Positions 8,127-14,012 of a stretch of 16,696 bases of DNA are shown piece by piece (the stretch's first letter is position 1; the number at the start of each line of letters is the position of its first letter). The stretch is taken from positions 1 through 16,696 of the forward strand of contig JAGVOC010000414.1 of assembly GCA_020052975.1 (NCBI GenBank), written 5' to 3'. The stretch is from Desulfobacterales bacterium. Its GTDB lineage: Bacteria; Desulfobacterota; Desulfobacteria; Desulfobacterales; RPRI01. The notes beneath the pieces are model-generated. The model was not told where the DNA came from. It ran no database searches and was given only the letters and a program-made list of their open reading frames with translations. The position numbers were made by a program, and so were the translations under genes.

Positions 8127-8576
8127 ATGAAATACGGAAAAGACAAAAGCATGTTTTTATATTTTAAAGCCATATTGGTATTTCTTTTTATATTTGCTGT
8201 CACAAATAACGTTTTTGCCGGACAAACAATAAATGAAGTCAGGAGCAAATGGGTCGGGGTCAGCATAGACAAACTTATTGAAAAGCATGGTTATCCTGAC
8301 CAAAGATTTACGGCACCGAATGGAAACACCGTTTATGTTGTTATAAAAAATGTCAGCAAACTTTACCCTGTCCCGGTTTTCAGGCAGCCGGAACGGAAGG
8401 ATGTCGATATTTTCAATACAAAAACAGGGGCATATTCTTATGGTACAACGACAAGCGGCGGAGGGTGGACGGTTGAACAACAAATGCAGAAATCCGAATG
8501 CGCCGGCTATTTTGAAGTGAACAGTGAAAACATAATAATTGAAGTGAAGTTTAAGGGTGAGGAGTGCCCGAAATAA
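8127..8576 (+). CDS. Small exported protein of unknown function
   Basis: 149 aa. A signal peptide is visible: basic start, hydrophobic residues 10-25 and an NNVFAG site with cleavage expected after residue 31. The mature part of about 118 residues begins with INEVRSKWVGVSIDKLIEKHGYPDQRF, a phrase reminiscent of SmpA/BamE-like small envelope proteins (a helix, then GxP). It then has an alternating polar beta-like region with a Gly/Ser/Thr turn (GTTTSGGGW) and one late cysteine pair (C123 and C147). I do not recognise a named family with confidence. The start is ATG at 8127 with GGGG 5 nt before it; an internal ATG at 8151 would still give a signal peptide. The gene is convergent with aroB, with only 6 bp between stop codons, so the two transcripts probably overlap. 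Confidence 0.75.
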   Translation: MKYGKDKSMFLYFKAILVFLFIFAVTNNVFAGQTINEVRSKWVGVSIDKLIEKHGYPDQRFTAPNGNTVYVVIKNVSKLYPVPVFRQPERKDVDIFNTKTGAYSYGTTTSGGGWTVEQQMQKSECAGYFEVNSENIIIEVKFKGEECPK

Positions 8577-8582
8577 AAACTA

Positions 8583-9602
8583 TTAAATCTCTTTTTCCAG
8601 TTCGCTGATTAATATTTCTTTTACAATGGCTGAACCAATTCCGGATAAGAGAACAAAATGCAAGGACAAGCTATCCCTCTTCTTGTCCTTCTTAATAGCG
8701 TCAATAACTTTTACCCGGTCACAGGAGAGTTCAACCGGGAGGCCGAAGAGTTCAATCAGTCTCTTTAACCTTTCAAATTCTTCCTCCTTTAATAAATCTT
8801 TTTTTACCGAAAGTCTGGCAGCATTTATCATCCCTGCGCTTATTGCTTCGCCATGCAGAATTCCCATGCTTTTTTCAAATGCATGGCCAAATGTATGTCC
8901 GAAATTAAGTTTTCTCCGCTCACCTTTTTCTTTTTCATCCCGGGATACAATTCCTGATTTGATTTTGACCGAATCATAAACCAGTTTTCCGATAACATTC
9001 CGGTCAAGGGAAAGAGCTTTTTTATGGTTATCTTCAAGGAAAGCAAAAAGTTTTGTATCGCATATTACAGCATGTTTTATTATTTCTGCAAAACCGTTGA
9101 GCAACTCTCTTTCAGGCAGAGTCGAAAGGAGGCTTAAATCACAGATAACAAATCCAGGCTGATTGAACAAGCCGACAATATTCTTATAATCGTCCAGATT
9201 AACGCCGTTTTTTCCGCCAACACTTGCGTCAACCTGGGAAAGAAGCGTAGAAGAGACAAAACCGAACCGGATGCCCCTTAAGAAAGTGGAAGCAGCAAAC
9301 CCGGCAATATCACAAACAACCCCACCCCCTATTCCGGCTATAAAAGATGATCTGTCAACCTCAAATTCAAGAAGCCTTTCATATATCTCCCTGACCGTAT
9401 CCAGAGTTTTGGCTTTTTCACCTGATTCAATTCTTATAATCCTGCATGGGGGAAAGTCCTTTCCGTGCTGATCCCACACATTTTTATCCGTTATTATTAC
9501 CGTTTTTTCGACAGGAATATGTTTTCCGAGATTTATAAGGCTCTCGCCGACCATCACCACGGAATCACCCATGCCGCCTTTAATCTTTATGGTTTGAACC
9601 AT
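8583..9602 (-). CDS. aroB: 3-dehydroquinate synthase
   Basis: Second step of the shikimate pathway: NAD- and metal-dependent cyclisation of DAHP to 3-dehydroquinate in the cytoplasm. At 339 aa it is close to the usual 345-365. Motifs: the dinucleotide-binding GGGVVCD (residues 92-98) and TTL-like SSTLLSQVDASVGGKNGVN (117-135). GFAEIIKHA has metal ligand E173, LNFGHTFGHAFE has H236 and H240, and HGEA has H250; E173, H236 and H250 correspond to the known zinc ligands of the family. The start is ATG with GGAG 7 nt upstream. It lies 223 bp downstream of the DAHP synthase gene on the same strand, so the two are likely co-transcribed, although the spacer is filled with word repeats. No terminator is visible in the spacer. 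Confidence 0.96.
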   Translation of the reverse strand: MVQTIKIKGGMGDSVVMVGESLINLGKHIPVEKTVIITDKNVWDQHGKDFPPCRIIRIESGEKAKTLDTVREIYERLLEFEVDRSSFIAGIGGGVVCDIAGFAASTFLRGIRFGFVSSTLLSQVDASVGGKNGVNLDDYKNIVGLFNQPGFVICDLSLLSTLPERELLNGFAEIIKHAVICDTKLFAFLEDNHKKALSLDRNVIGKLVYDSVKIKSGIVSRDEKEKGERRKLNFGHTFGHAFEKSMGILHGEAISAGMINAARLSVKKDLLKEEEFERLKRLIELFGLPVELSCDRVKVIDAIKKDKKRDSLSLHFVLLSGIGSAIVKEILISELEKEI

Positions 9603-9611
9603 TATAAACTC

Positions 9612-9821
9612 CGGTCTCAGGTTTCTGGTTTTTGGTTTAGGGTTAAGGGTTTAGGAGGGGTCTGGGGTTAGGGTTCCTGATCCGGACATCGTACATCGTA
9701 CTTCGAAATTTGATGTACCCGTGTAACAGGCCAGATATTCGTCTCCAGCCCCTATACCCTATACCCTCACCCCTCGTACTTGTCACTATTTACTCGTCAC
9801 TATTCACTATTCACTTGTCAC
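9612..9821. repeat. Mosaic of degenerate tandem words between the DAHP synthase gene and aroB
   Basis: Four word families follow one another. GGTTTCTGGTTTTTGGTTTAGGG leads into TTAGGG-like words at about 9620-9675. ACATCGTACATCGTACTT is at 9686-9703. CCCTATACCCTATACCCTC is at about 9750-9768. TCACTATT/TCACTATTCACTATTCAC words with one-base changes run from 9783 to 9821. Each family is tandem but imperfect. No ORF with coding character runs through it. Confidence 0.65.
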
Positions 9822-9825
9822 ACCA

Positions 9826-10836
9826 TTATTCCTTATTAAAGATATCGTATATAGCCCTGACCTGACTGCAAAGTATTTCAAACTGATGCGGATAAAGGGA
9901 CTGTGCCCCATCGCTCATAGCCTTTTCCGGAGCGTGGTGCACTTCAACCATTAGCCCGTGAGCATCCGCTGCGATGGCAGCGCGGCTTAAAGGTATAACC
10001 TGGTCTCTGCGGCCTGCGGCATGGCTCGGGTCGACAATTATCGGAAGATGGCTCTCTTTTCTCACTACAGAAATTGCTGAAAGGTCGAGTGTGTTGCGGC
10101 TGTGGTGAGAAAAAGTCCTTATTCCCCTTTCACATAAAACCACTTTTGAATTTCCTCCCTCAAGAATATATTCAGCAGCCATAAGAAATTCTTCTATTGT
10201 AGCTGCCATTCCTCGTTTTAATAAAACAGGCTTTGATGATTTGCCTGCACGCCGCAAAAGGCTGAAGTTTTGCATATTACGGGTACCGATTTGCACCATA
10301 TCGGCGTATTCTTCAACCATGTCAAAATGTTCAAAGTCCATGACTTCAGTCACAACCGGCATTCCTGTCGATTCCCGGACTTCAGCCAGTATCTTTAATC
10401 CTTCTTCGCCAAGTCCCTGGAAAGAATAGGGTGAAGTCCTTGGTTTGAATGCACCGCCTCTGAATATCTGTGCTCCTGCATTTTTAACATGTCTGGCTAT
10501 TGTATGAGCCTGCTCCCTGCTTTCAATAGCGCAGGGACCGGCAATTATTGCAAGGTGTCCGTTGCCGATAGGCACATCCCCGACATAAACGACAGTTCCT
10601 TCCGGTTGTATTTCGCGGCTGACAAGCTTGTAAGGCTTTGTAACCGGAATGGCTTCTTTTACCCCGGGAAGTCCCAGCACAACAGAAGCATCAACAGGCC
10701 CCTTGTTGTTTAATATGCCGATTGAAACCCTGTCTCCGCCGGGAATCGGACGCGCTGTATATCCTCTCGCCTCAATGGCGGCGACTACAGCATCAATCTC
10801 CTTCTGGGTTGCCTTTTTGTCCATTACTACCAGCAT
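9826..10836 (-). CDS. aroF: 3-deoxy-7-phosphoheptulonate (DAHP) synthase, type I-beta with N-terminal regulatory domain
   Basis: First step of aromatic amino-acid synthesis: condensation of phosphoenolpyruvate and erythrose 4-phosphate. At 336 aa it aligns end to end with the Thermotoga maritima enzyme. Residues 1-65 form the ferredoxin-like domain that in that enzyme gives Tyr/Phe feedback, followed by the linker VTKPYKLVSREIQP. The barrel holds IIAGPCAIES with C102, KPRTSPYSFQGLG (131-143), LLKRG (206-209), DPSHAAGRRD with H272, MVEVHH with E298, and D309. C102, H272, E298 and D309 occupy the same numbers as the metal ligands I recall for T. maritima. The start is ATG with AAGGAGG 8 nt upstream. 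A leader peptide and terminator precede it (11172 to 11005), predicting attenuation by aromatic amino acids on top of allosteric control. The gene symbol is by function; aroF, aroG and aroA are all used for this type. Confidence 0.96.
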   Translation of the reverse strand: MLVVMDKKATQKEIDAVVAAIEARGYTARPIPGGDRVSIGILNNKGPVDASVVLGLPGVKEAIPVTKPYKLVSREIQPEGTVVYVGDVPIGNGHLAIIAGPCAIESREQAHTIARHVKNAGAQIFRGGAFKPRTSPYSFQGLGEEGLKILAEVRESTGMPVVTEVMDFEHFDMVEEYADMVQIGTRNMQNFSLLRRAGKSSKPVLLKRGMAATIEEFLMAAEYILEGGNSKVVLCERGIRTFSHHSRNTLDLSAISVVRKESHLPIIVDPSHAAGRRDQVIPLSRAAIAADAHGLMVEVHHAPEKAMSDGAQSLYPHQFEILCSQVRAIYDIFNKE

Positions 10837-10860
10837 CTGTATATCCTCCTTAAGAAACCT

Positions 10861-10968
10861 GGACTCCGGTTTCTGGTTTGATAGTCTGAAGGTTTTTAGG
10901 CTGAAGACTATTAGTTGCTTCAGTCTTCTGCCTTCAGCCTTCAGCCTGCTTACTGTTAACTATTCACA
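10861..10968. repeat. Word array and foldback between the attenuator and the DAHP synthase start
   Basis: GGTTTCTGGTTT (10868-10879) repeats exactly at 9620-9631. TCAGTCTTCTGCCTTCAGCC with a following TTCAGCC forms tandem CTTCAGCC/CTTCTGCC words at about 10920-10947, and these are inverted against GGCTGAAGACT (10899-10909). TTAACTATTCACA (10956-10968) recurs exactly at 15295-15307. The array lies inside the mRNA leader, downstream of the terminator. Confidence 0.6.
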
Positions 10969-11004
10969 CCGCCGCAGGCGGTTGTCCCTTGCTTTAGTCC
11001 CCAT

Positions 11005-11050
11005 AAAAACAAAAAAGGACCGCGAGCTTTTTTTGGTCTGCCCACGATCC
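11005..11050 (-). terminator. Intrinsic terminator of a predicted aromatic attenuator
   Basis: On the minus strand GGATCGTGGGC (11040-11050) pairs over 11 bp with GCTCGCGGTCC (11017-11027). That is eight Watson-Crick and three G-U pairs around a 12-nt loop (AGACCAAAAAAA), followed at once by TTTTTTGTTTTT (11005-11016). It lies 23 nt after the leader-peptide stop codon and 168 nt before the DAHP synthase start, so it can only act as a conditional terminator for that gene or an end for larE transcription. No T-run follows it on the plus strand, so it is directional. A competing antiterminator pairing was looked for but not settled by eye. Confidence 0.78.
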
Positions 11051-11073
11051 CTGATATTCTAAAAACCGGTGAA

Positions 11074-11172
11074 TTACAAATTAAAGAACCTGTCGGCAAA
11101 CCCCTCCCCGCTGTCATTGCGCCACCAGCACCAGTAAAAATTCTGAATTGCAAAATACCTGACAAGAGCCAT
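11074..11172 (-). CDS. Aromatic-rich attenuation leader peptide (32 aa) of the DAHP synthase transcript
   Basis: A short ORF, ATG at 11170-11172 to TAA at 11074-11076. It encodes 32 residues with the core NFYWCWWRNDSG and further aromatic residues (Tyr6, Phe7, and a late F-x4-FF). Nine or more Phe/Tyr/Trp residues in 32, with all three in one run F-Y-W-C-W-W, cannot be expected by chance. The run lies 20-25 codons from the stop, and the terminator stem starts 23 nt beyond the stop. The ribosome site is modest (AAGG, 3 nt before ATG). This is the layout of trp/phe leader peptides in Proteobacteria: stalling at scarce aromatic codons would free an antiterminator and allow transcription of the DAHP synthase gene and aroB. 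The peptide itself probably has no other function. Inference rests on codon content and the adjacent terminator. Confidence 0.75.
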   Translation of the reverse strand: MALVRYFAIQNFYWCWWRNDSGEGFADRFFNL

Positions 11173-11333
11173 TTGCCTTAAAACCTATTTTTAAATGATT
11201 TTTGTTGAAGCTACCGGAATTGCCTTCCGATTGTCAAGACATTTTTATACCTCCTTGAGTCCTCCATGGCTGCCCGGATGAGAGCAACAAAATTTTCTTT
11301 TTCACCGGCTGTTTCCGTTTTTTCAGGGCATGC
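11173..11333 (-). other. Region between larE stop and the leader peptide: possible promoter and open frame after the larE TGA
   Basis: On the minus strand TTGACA (11232-11237) is a perfect -35 hexamer, but the -10 at 18-bp spacing is only TAGCTT. It may start the leader transcript, which otherwise would come from larE read-through. The larE frame continues open for 40 codons after its TGA, to TAG at 11211-11213. It encodes a plausible-looking segment (ENFVALIRAAMEDS) that may be the decayed end of a small gene. AAGGAGG (11250-11256) stands 7 nt before an ATG-TCT-TGA two-codon frame. CGGAA-GGCAA-TTCCG forms a small hairpin after the -35. None of these is secure. Confidence 0.3.
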
Positions 11334-12158
11334 TCATCTGTTCATACTTCCCTGAATATAACCTTCAAGATCCATTGAAACATACAAATATCCAGCCTTT
11401 TTCATTTTCCCAACCACTGATTTTCTCATTTTCTCCTTTGTCATCCTTTCAAATTCTTCCCTTGCCAGTTCAATTCTTGCAAGAGTTCCGTGATGCCTGA
11501 CACGGCAGGTGCCAAAGCCGAGATCTGCCAGGGCATACTCAGCTTCTTCAATCATTTTAAGGCTTTCTTTTGTAACAGATGCGCCGTAGGGTATCCTGGT
11601 TGCAAGGCAGGCCATAGCTGGTTTGTTCCAGGTTCCAAGACGCATTTTTTTTGAAAGAAGCCGGATATCCTGCTTTGAAAGTCCGGCATCTATCATGGGA
11701 GCCGCTATTCCCAGCTCATAAGCGGCTGAAAAACCGGGACGAAAATCCTTAAGATCATCTGTATTTGCGCCATGGGCAAGATCTCTTATTCCTTTTTTTG
11801 CTGCTGCTTTAATCATCCGGGGGAAAAGATTCCTTTTGCATACATAGCACCTGTCCCTGTTGTTTGCGGTAAATTCGGGAATGTTCAATTCGTTTGATTC
11901 GATTATTACATGCTCAATTCTGTGTTTTTTTGTATATTTCACCGCAAGATCTGTTTCCCTTACAGGATGAATCTGAGATTTTGCGGTAATCGCGATAACA
12001 TTTCTTTTTAACACCTTATGAGCAACGGCAAGCAGGAAAGTGCTGTCTGCACCACCTGAAAAAGCAACAGCAAGGGAATTATAGCCTTTTATGGCGGATG
12101 TCAGACGCTCCATTTTAAATTTAAGATCATTTTCATTCGTTTTACATTCTTTCTTCAA
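11334..12158 (-). CDS. larE: ATP-dependent sacrificial sulfur transferase LarE
   Basis: LarE adenylates and sulfurates the two carboxylates of the nickel-pincer cofactor precursor made by LarB; LarC then inserts nickel. 274 aa, the usual size. The PP-loop AFSGGADST has SGGADS at residues 34-39. DRCYVCKRNLF has C104 and C107, HGANTDDLKDFRPG spans 129-142, and KPAMACLATRIPYG has C184 at the position of the sacrificial cysteine of Lactobacillus LarE. FGTCRVRHHG adds C218. The start is taken as TTG at 12156-12158 with AAAGG about 8-10 nt before it; an ATG at 12113 (Met16) is possible but lacks a ribosome site. No larB, larC, larA or other nickel-pincer enzyme gene is in the window. The extra cysteines are compatible with the iron-sulfur type of LarE that recycles sulfur, but I cannot settle this. 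It is divergent from the gene at 12331. Confidence 0.92.
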   Translation of the reverse strand: MKKECKTNENDLKFKMERLTSAIKGYNSLAVAFSGGADSTFLLAVAHKVLKRNVIAITAKSQIHPVRETDLAVKYTKKHRIEHVIIESNELNIPEFTANNRDRCYVCKRNLFPRMIKAAAKKGIRDLAHGANTDDLKDFRPGFSAAYELGIAAPMIDAGLSKQDIRLLSKKMRLGTWNKPAMACLATRIPYGASVTKESLKMIEEAEYALADLGFGTCRVRHHGTLARIELAREEFERMTKEKMRKSVVGKMKKAGYLYVSMDLEGYIQGSMNR

Positions 12159-12330
12159 GCTGCGCTGCCTTTCCCTGTTTAATTGCGGTTAAAGCTCTCA
12201 TTGCAGGTATAATAATGTTTACAAAATATGATGTATCCTTTATATAAAATCAAAGTGAATTTCTCAATAGTTATCACCGCCAAAATGTGAGACCAAGGAC
12301 TAATAATAGTTTGTCCGAAAGGGATATGTC

Positions 12331-12945
12331 ATGGGAAAGACGAAAAAATACATTTTTATTATCGTCCTTGCCGTTTTACTTTTTATAACCACAATGACCA
12401 GCCATTCAAACCGAAACAACTACTACGTAAAATATAAGGCTGGAGCTGTCGAAATATCGAAGGGAAGATTCTCTCCTTTGGGAAAAGAACTGTTTATTAT
12501 AATGCCTGGTGCACAGCCACCGAGCCCCGCAAAAAAGGTATATAATCGTGAAGAGATTTTTCCATACATCGCAAGATATTATATCGATAAGGCTGACGCA
12601 GTTCTGGATGTGCCTGGCCTCCCCGACTTTGACGGAATAAGAACATACCTGAACAAATCATTATCCTTTGCAATAACTCCTGATCTTCAGAAAGAGGCCG
12701 GTATCCGCCTTGACAGAATTGACAGAATGGTTCTTCTTTACAAAGCTGATATTGCCGTAAGTAAAGATACAATCACAGAGCTGAAAGCTGCGCTTGAATA
12801 TCTCAACAGGTCTTCATCCCTTGGTCCGGACGCGATAGAATCAGAACTGATAAGACATAAAATAGAGTCGATCCGTGAAAGAATGAAAGCTATTGAGACT
12901 GCTCAGCAGGCAGGAGAACCGGTTCAGGACAAACAGGCAAAATAA
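12331..12945 (+). CDS. Membrane-anchored or exported protein of unknown function
   Basis: 204 aa. Residues 6-22 (YIFIIVLAVLLFITTMT) form one hydrophobic segment after a KTKK start, either an uncleaved anchor or a signal peptide without an obvious cleavage site. The rest faces the periplasm. It has a beta-like start (YYVKYKAGAVEISKGRFSPLGKELF), a Pro-rich link (GAQPPSPAKK), then mostly helices with regular charge, including residues about 140-195 that could form a short coiled coil (ELIRHKIESIRERMKAIE). The tail is Gln/Lys-rich. It belongs to no family I recognise. The start is ATG with AAGGGA 6 nt upstream. It ends 13 bp before the aldolase gene, so the two are likely co-transcribed, yet nothing in its sequence suggests a role in that enzyme's pathway. 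Confidence 0.8.
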   Translation: MGKTKKYIFIIVLAVLLFITTMTSHSNRNNYYVKYKAGAVEISKGRFSPLGKELFIIMPGAQPPSPAKKVYNREEIFPYIARYYIDKADAVLDVPGLPDFDGIRTYLNKSLSFAITPDLQKEAGIRLDRIDRMVLLYKADIAVSKDTITELKAALEYLNRSSSLGPDAIESELIRHKIESIRERMKAIETAQQAGEPVQDKQAK

Positions 12946-12958
12946 GAAGGAATTGTTA

Positions 12959-13852
12959 ATGGCGAAAAAACAGATCAAGGGGGTTATCCCTCCCATGATT
13001 ACCCCTTTTAAAGCAAACGGTGATGTTGACTATGACAAGCACATCCGGAATATGGAAAGCTGGAATAAAGACAAGCTGGCAGGATACCTGGTTCTGGGAT
13101 CAAACAGCGAAACCGCTTACTTGAATGAAGCCGAAAAAATCAAGCTGATCAAACTGACTGTCAAGCATGCCGGAAAAGGCCGCATGATACTGGCGGGAAC
13201 CGGCGTGGAATCGGCCCGGGAAACCATTGCCCTGACCAATAAGGCCGCGGATCTTGGGGTGGATGCCGCCCTGATCCTGACGCCGTCCTACTATCATGCC
13301 AAAATGAATGAAGAGGCTCAGATCAGATTCTTTACCGAAGTTGCCGACCACACCGGGATTCCGGTGATGATTTACAACGTGACCGCTTTTACGCATATCA
13401 ATGTAACGGTCAATACTGTCCGGGTCTTAAGCAAACACCCCAACATTTTAGGTATGAAAGACAGCACCGGCAATGTTCCGCAGCTGGTTGCGTTTTCCGC
13501 TGTAATCGACAAGGGTTTTAATCTGATGACAGGTACGCTTTCCGCCTGGTATCCGGCCCTGACGCTGGGGGTAAAGGCCGGAATTTTCGCCGTGGCCAAT
13601 TGCGCGCCCAATGAATGCAGCGCGATACAGGCTGCCTTTGACAAGGGCGATCATGACGCTGCCAGGGAGCTTTACTTCAGGATATTCCCGGTCAATAACG
13701 CTGTAACTGCCGCCTATGGCATTGCCGGGTTGAAGTACGCCGCGGATTTGATGGGGTACCAGGGCGGGCATGTGCGCTCACCCCTGCTCCCGTTAAGGGA
13801 AGAAGAAAAAAATAAGATCAAAGATATCCTTCAGACCGCCGAACTCATTTAG
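12959..13852 (+). CDS. DapA/NAL superfamily aldolase, closest in motifs to 4-hydroxy-2-oxoglutarate aldolase (HOGA1 type)
   Basis: 298-aa class I Schiff-base aldolase. The GVIPPMITPF opening and LVLGSNSETAYL (residues 44-55) are clear. GSNSE replaces the GTTGE of true dihydrodipicolinate synthase and resembles the GSNGE of HOGA1. Further HOGA1-like phrases are ILAGTGVES (77-85), ALILTPSYYHAKM (104-116), IPVMIYNV with Y139, HPNILGMKDSTGNV with Schiff-base K167, and GIAGLKYAADLMGYQGGHVRSPLLPL near the end. The expected reaction is 4-hydroxy-2-oxoglutarate to pyruvate plus glyoxylate; a related 2-keto-acid aldolase or DapA role is possible. The start is ATG at 12959 with AAGAAGGA 8 nt before it; an upstream start at 12893 would overlap the previous gene and has no family support. 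Its convergent neighbour is a glyoxylate aminotransferase. Confidence 0.88.
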   Translation: MAKKQIKGVIPPMITPFKANGDVDYDKHIRNMESWNKDKLAGYLVLGSNSETAYLNEAEKIKLIKLTVKHAGKGRMILAGTGVESARETIALTNKAADLGVDAALILTPSYYHAKMNEEAQIRFFTEVADHTGIPVMIYNVTAFTHINVTVNTVRVLSKHPNILGMKDSTGNVPQLVAFSAVIDKGFNLMTGTLSAWYPALTLGVKAGIFAVANCAPNECSAIQAAFDKGDHDAARELYFRIFPVNNAVTAAYGIAGLKYAADLMGYQGGHVRSPLLPLREEEKNKIKDILQTAELI

Positions 13853-13862
13853 TTTCCATTCT

Positions 13863-13990
13863 GACAGGATTTGCAGGATTTGACGGATCAACTGCATCGG
13901 ACCGCTCCGGAAGAGCGGCCCGAAACACGCATCCGCTTCGCGGAGACAGGTAGCCGCAGGCGATATCCTGTCAATCCTGTTAATCCTGTC
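13863..13990. repeat. 128-bp foldback element with imperfect terminal inverted repeats (GACAGGATT words)
   Basis: The left arm (13863-13888) begins GACAGGATTTGCAGGATT; the right arm (13963-13990) reads, reverse-complemented, GACAGGATTAACAGGATT and continues GACAGGAT. Each arm is itself a tandem of GACAGGATT/CAGGATT words. Inside are two small hairpins, CCGCTC-CGGAA-GAGCGG (13912-13918 region) and TCCGC-TTC-GCGGA (about 13932-13944), then GCCGCAGGCG. It fills nearly all of the 160 bp between two convergent stop codons. There is no transposase, so it could be a non-autonomous MITE-like unit or a bidirectional 3'-end element. ATCCTGTTAATCCTGTC-type words are ones I recall as widespread in environmental bacteria. 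Confidence 0.6.
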
Positions 13991-14012
13991 TAAAGACCCT
14001 GAATATCATTTC

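Noticed and set aside
9630..9675. Telomere-like TTAGGG repeats as a linear replicon end
   Set aside because: Only a few imperfect copies, internal to the sequence and flanked by housekeeping genes on both sides.
9612..9821. CRISPR array
   Set aside because: Words are 6-10 nt, imperfect and directly abutting, with no constant repeat and no regular spacers; no cas gene is present.
10956..11165. 69-codon minus-strand frame across the DAHP synthase leader
   Set aside because: It runs through the terminator stem and T-run, has no good ribosome site and no family features; the overlapping 32-codon frame with the aromatic run explains the region better.
12893..12958. Upstream ATG extending the aldolase by 22 residues
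   Set aside because: The extension overlaps the preceding gene, has no ribosome site and is Arg/Asn-rich without family support; the ATG at 12959 has a good site and begins where the family begins.
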